A stretch of 64,000 bases of DNA from Phymorhynchus buccinoides (Eukaryota; Mollusca; Gastropoda; Neogastropoda; Raphitomidae): positions 37,182,427-37,246,426 of the forward strand of contig CM065680.1 in assembly GCA_017654935.2 (NCBI GenBank). Direction: 5' to 3'. Shown here piece after piece: positions 22,082 to 34,620 of this stretch (positions are counted from its first letter, which is position 1; every line of letters begins with the position of its first letter). Under the pieces are notes generated by a model. It saw nothing but the letters and a program-made list of their open reading frames with translations, was not told the DNA's origin and searched no databases. The position numbers and the translations under genes are program-made.

Positions 22082-22400
22082 ACAAGGGTATAGTGGATTT
22101 TTCCTCTCACTCTGCACTAGGCCTTACGGTCTGAACGTGGAGTCTTTCGGATGAGACGATAAACTGAAGTCCCCTGTGCCCATACACTTAGCACACGTTA
22201 AACCCAGTGGCAACGAAAAAGTTGTCATTTGCTCAAAAATTACCCCCCCCCCCCCCCCTTTTTCCTTCCTCATCACTCACAAAAAAATCACATGCACACA
22301 AAAAAAATGGGTGTCGCGCCTCTGGCTGCCATGCGCTCTCCAGGTGGGAGCAACCCGAATTTCACAGAGACGCCTCTGTGATTATAAAGTACCAAATACA
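22082..22400 (+). mobile_element. SINE, body and 3' part
   Basis: Landmarks are TTTCGGATGAGACGATAAAC, CCCAGTGGCAACGAAAAAGT and CTCCAGGTGGGAGCAACCCG. The body matches the inverted copy at 54232-54575, whose far end carries tRNA-like A and B boxes. A poly-C run interrupts the middle. GGATGAGACGNTAAAC resembles conserved central domains of metazoan SINEs; that is recollection, not a search. Confidence 0.75.
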
Positions 22401-22768
22401 ATCTACGTTAATTTTCCCATTGGCTCTCTACCATCACCAATCCTTCCTTACCTCCAACCACTCATACAAACACACCCACTCACACGTCAGTCTACTTAGC
22501 ACAAAAATACAACAAAAAGCATTAAATAATAAAAATGATTAATGTATTATTGAATACAACAATAGTTTTAGATAGATGGAGACTTAGAAAGGACATTCAC
22601 CTGATTAAAATCAGAACAGGTATTTATGAATGCATGTTATATTTGAATACACCATACAACATAATGTTAACACAGGTGTAAGTTTTTTGGGTTTTTTAAA
22701 TACACGTATACAGATATTAGGTCTAAGCGTGTCTTAGGTCTAAGCACATGATGATGCATGCAATAATG

Positions 22769-22918
22769 TACACTGGCTTAAAGACTCCAGGGATCATCCC
22801 AACAGCCGAGGCATTTGAACACCATGGTACAAATGCACCAGCTAGGGATGAGAACATTACGTGCGTGACCGTTTTTGATTACCCCGCCACGTGAGCAGCC
22901 ACACTCCGACTTCGGAGG
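22769..22918 (+). repeat. Dispersed repeat shared with 16672-16825
   Basis: The 150-bp block starting GGCTTAAAGACTCCAGGGAT and ending CCACACTCCGACTT matches at roughly 93-95% by eye. Element class unknown. Confidence 0.75.
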
Positions 22919-23608
22919 AGCATGCAATATATATGTAAATTTGTGCATACAGAGAGGTATATGTTACATGATAAAAGCGGTCTCCACAGGCATGTTAGAG
23001 TTTTTTTTATAAAGTACCAAATTATACCAAAATACCAAATTACTTTTGGTTGTTTCCCTTAACTAATTGTTTTGTTAGCAAAGGCCAGCCCAAAAACAAA
23101 CTCATAATTTTAGATTGTGTTAGCCATTTATTTTGAATGTTTTGATGGAATATGGCAACAGGCATAATTCATTGCACATCAGGAAGTTTTCTGCCAAATG
23201 TTACTGTAATCCAAGTCTTGCATTGTAATGTGAAGGGATTCAGTGGAAACACATTTTTGCTTGAATGCAAACAGACTGTCGCTAGTCTTTGCAGATTAAA
23301 AGAATTGTTCACCTTGCATCTTGAATTACATTTTTAAAAAGAGAGCTTTGGGTTTTACTTTTAAGGTGGAGAGGAAGTTTAAGTGACAAAATGCCAAATC
23401 GACTAGGCGTTCAAGACGATCATTTCCAAACATAGAACACTCCATTTTTAGTAAAGTTTTATTTTTTGTGTATTTGACTGTTTAAGGTTTGGGTTAGGGA
23501 TACGGTTAGAGTCAGTTTAATTTCAGATTGAAAGGTTAATGGAGACAAATTCTAAACTTTCGCTGAAAACCGACATATTGTCAAGCGAATGACGTCACTT
23601 TCCATATT

Positions 23609-24110
23609 TTATTTATTTATTTATTTAAGAAAATTTATATAGCGCTTCACCTTTAAGCTCTAAGCGCTTTACAATTGCACTAAAATGATACATATTAAAA
23701 ATCAACCCCTTACATACAGCCCCCCCCCCCCCCCCCCTTACATCACATTCTTACACACACACACACGCGCACACGCACACACACACACACTTACACACGC
23801 ACACACACACAAACTCTTTCTCACACACACACGCGCACGCGCACACTGTGACACAAAGAAATATGTACATATTTAACAAAATATAGATAAAATACATATA
23901 CATCATAAAATAACAATTTACAATCAGATTACATTAAAAACAAAATTAAATTTTCAATTTACATAAACAAGTTACACATTCACAATGACCGCAAATGTAA
24001 AGTATACATATAGGTACACACAAGGTTCACAAACATTCAACAATATACAAACACGCTCATAAAAGCAAATTAAGACATACCCGTATTCACCGCACATATT
24101 TGGAGATGAC
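23609..24110 (-). mobile_element. LINE/SINE-type 3' tail repeat, copy 1
   Basis: On the minus strand it ends AAAGCGCTTAGAGCTTAAAG then GCGCTATATAAATTTTCTTA and an ATAA-type tail, the common 3' end of CR1/L2-type LINEs and their SINEs. A nearly identical block is at 30676-31050. CA-rich and poly-C microsatellites lie inside. No ORF. Confidence 0.65.
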
Positions 24111-24719
24111 AATGAGTAGCATTGAACGTCTTGTGTCAAATCGGTCCTCTGCCAAAAAAAATTCACTTTCACTTTGGAATCTTTGCACTCTTCAAATGGA
24201 ATACTTTTTTAAAAGAATGAAAAAAAACACGAGAAGCTTTTTCTAGCGTGCAATTCTCATAAGTTATCAAAGTCTGTTCATTGCAATTCAAACAATTCTG
24301 CTAAAGAATAAAGAAGTGTGCTGAATACAGTGTTTTGCTGTTTCCCTCTCCCACAATCGGGGGATCAGGGATGGCTTTCTCCAGTTTGGGGCTGGTGTGC
24401 AGGATGGGGTGGAGTTCCTGCAGCCATGTTCGTAGGGGTGGGTTGGACGGGTTGTGGGTCACAATCAAGGTGTGCTGGGTGTGCTGTTTGGGTTTGTACT
24501 GCAGAAGGAGGTCTCTGGGCTGGTGTTGCGCTTTCTCCAGGGCTGCAGTCAGGCATTTCTGGCTGTATCCACGAAGGCGCAGCTCAGCTGCTTGCACCAC
24601 TCCTTGAAGTCAGATGGTTTGGAGCAGAGGCGTTTCAGACGAAGGAAAAGGCTGTAAGGTAAGTTCAGCTTACAATGGCGAGGATGGCTGGAGCTGAAAT
24701 GCAGGTAGGAATGTAGGCC

Positions 24720-24850
24720 TACATTCAAGATTCAAGATTCTTTAATCAGCCAATGCATCATAATACAAAGGAAATCGTTGTGGTTTTGCACAAGACACAA
24801 CCCAATAACAACGAAAGCAAGCACCATAGATGGACAACCAGCATAAGGGG
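24720..24850 (-). repeat. Unclassified insert within the Penelope-like RT
   Basis: Begins with the doubled TTCAAGATTCAAGATTCTTT and replaces the RT region just after LYCKPT on the minus strand, before KRLCSKPSDF resumes. The start resembles a retroelement tail, but the family is not identified. Confidence 0.4.
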
Positions 24851-25166
24851 AACAAACCCCGGTTGGTTTGCAGTAGAGATCAGTGTGGATGTGTCCTCCT
24901 AGTTTGAGTAAGATGTCTAGAAACGGCAGGGTGGTTGAAAAGTTCGCTGTGAATTTGACTGTAGGATGCACATTGTTGATGTAGTCCAGAAACGTTTGCA
25001 GATCGGAAGTGGAGGCCAACCAATCGTCGATGAAGCGCTTCCATATATCTTTACGTATGGGGACGGGGCTGCCTTCCAGTAGACTCTCCTCTAGTAGACC
25101 CATAAACAGGTTGGCCACAGTCGGCGCCATGGGAGTCCCCATGGCTGTACCGGAGATTTGGTGATA

Positions 25167-25323
25167 CAGTGGAACCTCCCTTATAAGACTTCCCATTATA
25201 AAACTCCCTCCCGCATAAGACCTATTTCTCGAAGCCATTGCCCTTTGTAAGTATTAAAATTACCTCCCTTATAAGACCTCATTTTGGATGATTTTTGAAG
25301 GTCTTGTAAGGGATGTTCTACTG
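25167..25323. mobile_element. 157-bp CAGTGGAACCTCCC MITE inside the Penelope RT
   Basis: Ends CAGTGGAACCTCCC and (degenerate) GGGATGTTCTACTG, with TA duplicated at 25165-25166 and 25324-25325. Collapsing it with one TA makes ESHY continuous with HQISGTAMG on the minus strand, so it entered when the RT frame was still open at this point. Confidence 0.88.
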
Positions 25324-26191
25324 TAGTGGCTTTCTTCAAAGCGGAAGACGTTGTTGTGGAGGATATGCTCTAGCCTACTGCTGTACTTAGGTCCTTGGGG
25401 GGCGTGTCTGGTAATGCAGTGTGTTGGAGATGGCCGACGGATTGCTCTTCTCATGTCCTAGTGGTGGGAAATATTTGTATACACTACAGGCCCACTACGT
25501 CACTGTCTATGGTCACAAGCACTGCATCATGGAGTGGACCCAGTCTGTTCACTGTTCCATTTTTCGATGATATTGAGTACTTGTATGGGTTGAGTCTTGA
25601 ATATAACTGGGTACTTTATGGACCAGTTCACACAGCCAGTGGTCCACCAGCTTGGAAAGTTCAGTTCTCTGTCGGGCGCCCACCCCAGACACGATCGGAC
25701 GCCCAGGTGGATCTTTCAGGGTTTTGTGCACCTTCGGAAGATGGTAAAATATAGGTGTTCTTACTTTCTTTATATCACAGAGAGCCCATTTGTATAAGTG
25801 TTCTTGTCTATACGTGTAGTCTTCTTCGTGCAGTTTTTCGATGATCTTGTTTGATATCTTAGCTACCTGAATGGTGGATCGTCTTTCACTTGTTCGTAAT
25901 TAAATGAACCCTGTTCTCTATAGCTGTCTGTTGGCCTCTTGGATGTAGGCCTATAGTCTTTGGTGTTTTGTACCACTATGGCACCCCCTTTATCTGCAGA
26001 GCTAATACGGAGGGTTCTGTTTCTGACATGGTTTTGGAGTTCTCCCAGTGCACGCCTTTCCTTTACGTTTAAATTGTTATGTGGTCGTTTTGGTACGTGG
26101 GTGTTCGCCCGGGCTTGTAAAATGTTGCAGTATGCATCAAGGGCTTTATCCCGACCTGAGTTTTGTATCCAGTTGGCTTGTAGAATTGGCT

Positions 26192-26342
26192 GCGTACGTT
26201 TAGCGCGCACTTTGCAATTGCTATAAAGCGCGCACTGTCAGTTAGCGCGCGATTTCAGGTCAAGTTGGTTAATGCCATAAAACGCGCACTTCGAATGTCT
26301 GGAAAGCGCGCGTCCTCTCTGTCTCTGTCTCTCTCTCTGCCC

Positions 26343-26409
<67 letters not shown>

Positions 26410-26596
26410 AACAGGCATGGACAAATCATCCAATTCACAGCGTTTTATACCGTGCACGCTTTATGACATCAAAGTGCGCGCTTTATAGCGTGCGCTGCAT
26501 TCAGGTAGCTAAATCCGTGCGTGCTTTATGCATAAAAGCGCGCGCTTTATAGTGGTTTTTCAAGTTCTGCGCGCTTTATAGCAGTGCGCGCGTTCT
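26192..26596. mobile_element. Fold-back element with inverted GCGCGCTTTATAG sub-repeats
   Basis: ATAAAGCGCGCAC-type units at about 26221 and 26275 face GTGCGCGCTTTAT-type units at about 26453, 26474, 26515, 26537 and 26569, across a (CT)n tract (26330-26400). The ends (TTTAGCGCGCAC and GTGCGCGCGTTCTA) are imperfect inverted repeats. It interrupts the Penelope N-terminal linker region. Exact ends and target duplication are uncertain. Confidence 0.65.
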
Positions 26597-27554
26597 ACCG
26601 GACGCCGTAGAATTTTGGTGGGCTGTCTCCACTTGGGTTATCAGGATCATAGAAGAGTTCTTTGAGTCGTAATTTTCGGCATCCTTCCTCCACGTCTTTC
26701 TTGATTTGCTGCTGATCTAACGTTTGGGACGTTGGGCAAAACTGATTTGGGTAATAATGACAGTACTTTGATTTGCTCTTCTGTGAGGGGCGTATCAGAA
26801 AGATTGATGACGACGTCACTGTTCTTGGAAGAGTCCACACGTTTCCTTTTGAACCTGCGATTTGTTGGCCTTTGGGTTTCTGTGGTGCAGTGGCTTGTTG
26901 TACATTTGCCAATAACCCAAGTTCGTCTTCTTGTTTTTCTTCTTGCGGCAGCAGTCTGTGATTTTGGCCTATTTGACCCTTTGAAACCCGAGTATCGCTT
27001 CAAAGTGGTGGTAGTCCCAAGTTTGAAATAGTTTATAAAGTTGTTCATGGAGTGTGTTGCGCTCTTTATCCACGAGGGCATCGTATGTAGGTCTAGTTCT
27101 GCACTTCCATACAATGTCACGGCTAGCACTGTTCAGTCAGGATGTCGTTCAGTGTAAAAAGTCTATTAAAAATATATAGAGTACTAACAGGTCTGCGCGT
27201 TGGTTGGGTACGCGCGTAACACCCCCCACCCCCCCACCCCCCCTTGAAATCGTAGAGATTGTAGATAAATCACGTCATCGTGCTTGCGTCATCATAAGTT
27301 CAGTTGAGGGGTACGCAACCCCTTTTTGGTACTCAAAAAGGTGATCCTAATACCAGGTCAGTGCCTGCTACGTGACATCGAAGACTACAGCACCAGAACT
27401 ACTTGTCCCTAAGAGCAATTGCTATGATGACGTAAAACCTTCCTTTGTTTTTACACTTGTGCGAAAATCGTTACTGAAACCAACCAAATTATGTTTATTT
27501 ACCTAATTATTTACTTATTTGCTTTGATTTATTTATCTAATAAACCTAAATGGC

Positions 27555-27645
27555 ATAACAAATTTAAAAACAAAACAAAAATTTGCTTAAACAAAACAAT
27601 AAACAAAACAAAAATTTGTTTAAACAAAACAAAAATTTGTTTGTA
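27555..27645. repeat. Short tandem repeat of ACAAAACAAAAATTTG
   Basis: About three imperfect units of 20-25 bp with AAACAAAACAAAAATTTGTT as the core. Confidence 0.8.
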
Positions 27646-27689
27646 ACTTTTGAAGCATTCTTAAAATTAAGTCTAACTCAAGTAAAGTT

Positions 27690-28370
27690 GCTGTTTTGAT
27701 ACTATAATATAACCATAATGCATGCTAGTTTAGCAGACGGAATGTGACTGCGTTTACTCTCGTGCAACACACAATTTCAGTGGCTGCAACTAGCTTTATT
27801 GACGAATCAAATGTCTCGGCACGAAGCGCCGAAGGAAGTTGAGGATTGTCAATATGGCAGTGGAGTGCTAATGTTATTGACTTTCGAGGTCAGAACACAT
27901 AACAGTTGAGGTATGGGTGTTGTTTTCTTAATATACGTGTTTACAATTTTATTTGAATAAGAGTGGATGTTTTTGAACGCTGAGAGAAGCCTACGCTAGA
28001 TGTATTTAAGGGATGCAAATTATCTTTTTCATTCTTTTTGGGACAGATTCAGAGATTGAAAGTCAAAAACAAAGTAAAAGTGTTCGTGATTTTCACCACT
28101 GACTAAGTTCATGCGGCAGAGGCTCGGGTACGGGCACGGACTATAGTTTCACACAGACTGTGCAGTACAACAAAAAATTCATTTGGTGAAGTTTTTATTG
28201 CATTGAGCAATGTAAAACTAACATTTAAAAAAATTGTTTTATTAACACTAGTAACACTAACAGAGTCGCTAATTTTTGGAATGATTTAACTTTTGATCTA
28301 AAATGTGCACCAGTAATATTAATATATTCAAAATTCGTCTGGATAATTCTCCAAATTTGGTAAATGTATT
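27690..28370. other. Repeat-poor stretch with CpGs; possible promoter or first exon, unproven
   Basis: Around 27800-27850 a CpG-containing ATG (MSRHEAPKEVEDCQYGSGV) precedes a GTATGG donor-like site at 27911. Its distance upstream of TRAK would permit a 5' exon, but nothing in the sequence links them. Confidence 0.2.
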
Positions 28371-28373
28371 TAG

Positions 28374-28510
28374 TGTTGCAGTCAAAAGTGTAGCTCGTGC
28401 AAATCTGCCGCTCGCTACTATGAGAGTCTGTATTTGTAGGTAGGGCCACGTCTCTAATGACGCTGTGAAACACTGTCCGACTGCTACAAATTTCACTACT
28501 TTTCAACTTC
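28374..28510. repeat. Diverged copy of the 34.2-34.6 kb inverted-motif repeat
   Basis: CAGTCAAAAGTGTAGCTCGT...CGCTCGCTACTATGAGAGTC is the reverse complement of 34550-34612 with a few changes. Confidence 0.7.
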
Positions 28511-28699
28511 TGATTTCTTACTGAGTACTCCATACATGCCAAAGAAACACATGTCGATAAATAAAACAATCTTTGATGACAGGAGACGGAGGTGACGATA
28601 AAAATCACGATGACAGGAGACGGAGGTGACGATGACCAAAAAGTTTTGACGCTCGCTATGCCCGTACTAGAAACGGCTTCTCTTGACAAACGGGTTTAG

Positions 28700-29690
28700 C
28701 GTTTTCGCTTGTGGACCAATGGAAATATCCGTTACACCAACAGAAACTTAACGCTTTCCGCTATTAGTCGATGTTCATATCAAAGAGATAGGGGTCGATT
28801 AAGACCGCAAGATCAAGGATTCAAAACATAGCAATGTGTTTCAAAGCCAATCGAAGATTCATTTCGAAAGAATACATTTTGATGAGCACATGCTTAAAAA
28901 GTTAATTTTTTCCTCTTTTAAGCGATGTACTGCATGACTAACCACTATTGTAAGCGAAATCACTGTTTGAAGCAAAAGGTGGTAGACCGCATTCAGAGCT
29001 TGCCATTTTGGCTGACGTTCGATGGAGGCCTTTTTCAGTGATTAGAGTCTCAGACTCGGCCAGTAAATGCTTTTTCATTCGTTATTTACTGAAACAAATA
29101 TCATTATTTTGATCTAGATTTGTTCTGTGGAGTTTCGCGGAGTTAATAACAACAAGAATATCGAAGTTTCTTTTTTTTTAAATACAATAGATGTATCGGA
29201 AGCAAAACAAGTAGATCTAGATCTATAAAACATTCGGAGATTCCCTGTAGGCCTATGCTTGGTCTGATAATCATCAAGATTTGTTGGTGTTTTTGAGGTA
29301 TGGACCCGCTCTTGTCACTGAAACAATTAACAGAATACTCACGTTTTTCGCCTATTTTTTTGTAGTGTGTCAGAGTTGATTTTATATACTTTGAAACAGT
29401 TTTTTACTTGGTCTAGATCTACTGGCTAGTCAAGAAACGGAACTAGGGACTTACGTCTGTAGGGCCTATATATAGTTCTGGCTCAGCTCAATAATATTTT
29501 GTCTCCTATACATCCCTGGTCTCGGGTAAAGAAGAAATTAAAACGAAATAAAAATCAATTAAATAGACAAACAAACAAACAGACAGACACATAAATAAGT
29601 AGAGATCAGATAATGTTGTGGTAGTAAATATGCATAGGGACTGAAACCACTTATGTGTTGGTATGATTTGTTTATGAATCAGGTAGACGA
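28700..29690. other. Unique-looking intergenic sequence
   Basis: No gene or repeat family recognised. A 34-bp tandem pair (GATGACAGGAGACGGAGGTG) lies just upstream at 28577-28635. Confidence 0.5.
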
Positions 29691-29713
29691 AGTAGGCCTG
29701 TGACTGTGAGACT

Positions 29714-29940
29714 CTGTGTGTGTGTGTGTGCGCGCATACGGACGGGAAGGGGGGGGGAGAGACACGTGGATATGTGTGTGCGCGTGCGAGCGAGCAAAAA
29801 GTCTCTCTCTCGCTTTGTGTGTGTATGTGGGTGCGCGCGCGTTTGTATGAAAGAGAAACAGAACAGCGTGTGTGTACAAGAGAAAGAGAGAGAGAGACTG
29901 TGTGTGTGTGTGTGTGTGCGTGCGCGCGCGCATGTGTGTT
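29714..29940. repeat. (GT)n/(GC)n/(GA)n compound low-complexity tract
   Basis: Alternating purine-pyrimidine runs including GCGCGCGC. Cys/Val and Arg frames here are not genes. Confidence 0.9.
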
Positions 29941-30523
29941 GGTTGAGAAATTTATGTTGAAGTAAAATGTTCAGTCAGTTTGATTATAGTCGTGCGCACA
30001 GCACATTAGTTCTGTTGTGTAGTATTGTTATGCTTTATTCAGCCTTATGGCACGCTTGCACACTTAGGCATATTGCAGTTTTACACGATGTGTGGGATTT
30101 AGTATGCATGTATGCATGTGTTCCTGGATTATGAGAGTGCCTACACGATGGTGTATTTGTGTGAACACACACACAAAAATGTTTTTAAATAGAAACAAAA
30201 AAGCAGAAGGATGGGGGGGGGGGGGGGGGTTATGGACCCCCTCTTTCTTAAAAATAATAAAACAGAGGGAAGAATAAGCGCATATGCACGCACACACTCA
30301 CACACCCATGCATGCATGCACTCACACACATGATTGCATCCAGTATTATGACTACACGTGCATTGCAAACTAAAACTAAGGTGTCTGAAGTGCAGGTGTT
30401 GCCAATCAAATTTTAAAGTACAAATGAAACTATCGCTAATGGATACAACTAAAAAAATAAAATAATTTCAAAATGCCAGTGCTGAGAATCGCTGAACGGC
30501 AGAAATAATAATAATAGCAGTGA

Positions 30524-31060
30524 AGCATTTATATAGCGCACTCCTCCACCAAATGTGGAGCTATATGCGCTTAACAGGGGGGGGGGGGGGGGGGGTGCTA
30601 TGTGTATGCCTATTTGTATGTGTGTAAGCGATTACATGTCTTTGTTGAATTTCTTGTTTTTAATTTTGTTGTTATTATTTAAGAAAATTTATATAGCGCT
30701 TCACCTTTAAGCTCTACGCGCTTTACAATTGCACTAATATTATTCACATTAAAAACAACCGCTTACATACCTCCCCACTATCCTTCATATTCACATACAC
30801 ACACACACACATGCACGCGCGCACACACACACAAATATGTACATATTTAACTAAATATAGATAAAATACATACATCATAAAATAACAATTTACAATCAGA
30901 TTACATTGAAAAAATCAATTTTCAATTTACACATTCACAATAACCGCAAAAGTAAAGTATACATATAGGTACACACAAGGTTCACAAACATTCAAAAATA
31001 GACAAACATAAAAGCAAATGAAGACATACTCGTATTCACCGCACTCACGGGTTTAAAACC
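30524..31060 (-). mobile_element. LINE/SINE-type 3' tail repeat, copy 2, with a second tail fragment
   Basis: 30676-31050 matches 23609-24110 closely (ATAGCGCTTCACCTTTAAGC and onward). A different TATATAGCGC tail and an 18-bp poly-G run precede it at 30524-30597. Confidence 0.65.
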
Positions 31061-31129
31061 AACAAGAAAAAATAGATTTAATGTAAAATAGATTAAAAGA
31101 AAATGTATTCATATAATATCCCTTTCACA

Positions 31130-31253
31130 GATACAGACACACACACAGCACACATACACACACATGCACGCGCGCAGAGAGAGAGAGAGAGAGAGAGGAC
31201 AGTTGTTAAAATAATGAGAGGAACTGACGTTATGAATCAAAGCTACACACACG

Positions 31254-31312
<59 letters not shown>

Positions 31313-31320
31313 CACCATCA
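31130..31320. repeat. (CA)n and (GA)n microsatellites
   Basis: A short GA run at 31176-31197 and a CA run at 31244-31310 ending in (CATCAC)n. Confidence 0.95.
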
Positions 31321-31394
31321 CCATCACCACCACTCACCCCACCCAAAACAACAATACATAATGAAACAAACTGTTGAATGAAGCCTCAACATTC

Positions 31395-31918
<524 letters not shown>

Positions 31919-32232
31919 ATACTTGTACAGACAAAATATAATAATGATGGTAACTACAAGACCTCCCTGTTTATTGCAAAATGAAAGTTGTTTAGTTACT
32001 AGAAACGTTGCTATGTTCATATACTATGCTCTAAAACAAAGGGAACAGTTTACAACACTCGTAAATCCGTAACTTGTTTTTGTGTTTGATGTAGTATCCG
32101 CATCATATATATATTCTATTGTTCTAAAGATTGTGTTCTTTACCTTTTTGCTTTAGTTGTGTGCATATTAAGTGCACCTCCAAATGTGTATAGGTCGGTG
32201 GCCTCACATTAAAAAGTCATTGCGTCTCTTGC

Positions 32233-32332
<100 letters not shown>

Positions 32333-32344
32333 CGCGCAACAAAG

Positions 32345-32600
32345 CTGACGCAGACAGTCAACTAACATAAGGGGTGTGTGGGACGGGGTGGGTGGGATAT
32401 AATCGAGAAGTAATGTGGCCTAAAGGTTGTGATGTAGTTTGACTAGGTGGGTTTTGAGAGCTGATTTGAAAGATGGTTAGGATTGGATATGGCGAATTTC
32501 GCGTGGTAAGGAATTCCAAACTGATGGGGCCGAAAAGGAAAATGACCTTTATCCCATTGCCCATGCCACCATATCTTACTTCCTGGCCTATTTGCATCCT
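32345..32600 (-). pseudogene. CR1/L2-like LINE ORF2 C-terminal remnant
   Basis: On the minus strand, 32550-32435 reads APSVWNSLPREIRHIQS, a stop, then PSFKSALKTHLVKL, the canonical ORF2 C-terminus of CR1/L2-type LINEs. It carries one nonsense change and no 5' part. Confidence 0.75.
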
Positions 32601-32639
32601 TTCAAGAGATGCCGATTAAGGATTCATGGTTATAGGAAC

Positions 32640-33320
32640 GTTGGCTAAATGGTCACTGCTCTGTTCTGACTTTGACCTTAAACTTGCCCAAGGTCACTAA
32701 GCTTCAAAATGTTCCCACTGGATGCCTTGGGTGTTACTGATTTGGAATATATAAGGTTGTATGTGTGTACTACGAATACTACAAAGACTACAGCCATAGG
32801 TCAAAGTTCAAGGTCAAGATCAACAAGATACAAAGTGACTCCAGGTACAATCCTTGGGTGGTACCTATTAAGAATGTATGTGATTATATAGATACATGAC
32901 CTATGAGTCGCTGACTACAGCCACAAGGTCGAAGGTCGGGGTCATACTGACCAAGAATATATGTGGATATGTGGGTGTACGCCCAATGGTTTTGGGGCTA
33001 TAGAATGTTTTAAATGACGAGGTCAAAAGTCAAGTTCAGAGACCATCACGCATTACATTGAGTCAGTCTACTAATCTACCAAGCGTGACATTTTTGACTG
33101 CAAAAAAATGTTAAAGATATGGAGTTTAAAAAAAAGAATAAATCTGAGGTCAAGGTCAAAGGTCAACAAGATAACCACTACCCAATATTATGAAGGCCAT
33201 TAAGCCAATATATCCACATACCAAGTTTCAAAACTGTATCTCCAACGACTTAAACATTATGGCCATCAGACCAAAAGAATCAAGTTTTCAAGGTCTAATT
33301 TCAAGGTCAAGGTCAGCGTG
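32640..33320. repeat. Diverged TCAAGGTCA-rich repeat
   Basis: Several GGTCAAGGTCA-like clusters within short units, related to the elements at 36334-37306 and 45286-46303 but more decayed. Confidence 0.6.
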
Positions 33321-34169
33321 ATTGTAAATTAGCCAATGAATGTCTTTTTGTCTTGGTAATACATCATCTCACAACATATGAAGCGACTTTGTTCAGCAGC
33401 ATGCTTGGGACAGACAGACAAACACAGACAAGAAAAGAACAAAATCAAATAGACCGCAACAAATATACTCCTATCCCACAATAGTGGGGCAAAGGACAAT
33501 ACATCATCTTGCAAGACACTGGAGACGGTCAGCAGTTCTGGAGTACAAACATTCAAAAGATGTGTTGTTCTGGAGACAGGAAAACCGCTTGATGTTGGAA
33601 TATTGTATGGAACAAGGAACTGTGATGGTACTAATCTAAGGTACTTTTTAGCACCAGGGCTAATATTAGTTGTGTGTGTGAGTTACAGTTTGTTTATTTT
33701 CCACAACTGTTAACGTTTTCTTATTCTTTAGTTCATGCTAAATCCCTGCATACCAGTTTTTTTGCTGTCGGTCCAGTAGTTTTAGAAATATTGTCATGTT
33801 AGTGTCAGTTGTTCTGAAATTTGCCTATTGGACAAGGCGAAAATAGCGGTTTTAAGCCCTTTTTGCACCTCTGTAATTTCTAAACTGCACATTTTCATTA
33901 CTCAGAAAAAAAATAGGCATGTCGTATATGTTGCCTACTATTACAAAATACAAGTTTCAACTTTTGAAAGTAATTAATCTTTGAGATATGCGACTTCAAA
34001 AACAGCCGTTTTTGCACTTTTCCAAAATAGCGCAAAATATTGAATATTTATAAGCAATTATTTTATAAACTATTGAAGAGATTTAACTGAAATTTTGCAT
34101 GTGAGTTTCTATTACGGGTTTGTTTATAAATATGCATTTGGTTTTTGGCTACCTTGAATTTTGACCGTT

Positions 34170-34620
34170 TTGTAGATATACCTAGTATTTGCGACAACCA
34201 CAAATTTCACTCTTTCTTTACTTGAGCCATTTACCTAATAGCCCAAGTTGTCACATGAAAATAGGTAGCTCGTAAAAATAAGTAGCTCGCTACCTATGAC
34301 AGTGTGTATTTGCGACATTGAGCATGAACCACAAATTTCACCTTTTTCTAGGGTTAGGGATAGGGTTAGGGTTAGGTAAATGGTTAAAGTACAGAAAAAG
34401 TGAAATTTGTGGTTGTCGCAAATACAGACTCTCATAGTAGCGAGCTACTTATTTTTACGAGCTACCTATTTTCATGCGACAACCCTAACCCTATCCCTAA
34501 CCCTACAATAGTACAAAAAAGTAAAATTTGTTTTCATGCTCAATGTCGCAAATACAGACTATCATAGTAGCGAGCGGCAGATTTGCACGAACTACACTTT
34601 TGACTGCGACATTTAGAAGC
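34170..34620. repeat. Inverted repeat with telomere-like TTAGGG motifs
   Basis: 34253-34345 and 34395-34478 are inverted arms (CATGAAAATAGGTAGCTCGT, GTATTTGCGACA, CCACAAATTTCAC). The loop at 34347-34375 is made of GGGTTAGGGATAGGGTTAGG. Outside the right arm comes CCCTAACCCTATCCCTAACC and a further direct unit to 34612. Confidence 0.8.

Larger units (their letters stand above)
24301..27129 (-). pseudogene. Penelope-like retroelement (reverse transcriptase), decayed and interrupted
   Basis: Minus-strand pieces line up in order with Penelope-like element proteins. 27129-26640 holds the N-terminal part (INLSDTPLTEEQIKVL; one frameshift leads on to LRLKELFYD). 26196-25863 includes the ADKGGAIVV motif. 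25450-25330 ends VFRFEESHY. 25165-24850 carries SGTAMGTPMAPTVANLF, the YxDD-equivalent RFIDD and LPFLDILLK. 24660-24301 has KRLCSKPSDFKEW, LIVTHNPSNPPLRTWLQ and PPIVGE. Insertions split it: a MITE at 25167-25323, a fold-back element at about 26192-26596 and an unrelated block at 24720-24850. No GIY-YIG endonuclease domain follows, so the 3' end is missing. Confidence 0.85.

Noticed and set aside
28225..28689. 154-codon minus-strand ORF in the repeat-poor area
   Set aside because: Contains the dispersed repeat unit shared with 34.5 kb, and shows no family resemblance or splice context.
34170..34620. CRISPR-like or satellite array
   Set aside because: Units alternate in orientation, vary in spacing and are few; an inverted repeat with a telomere-like loop explains them better.
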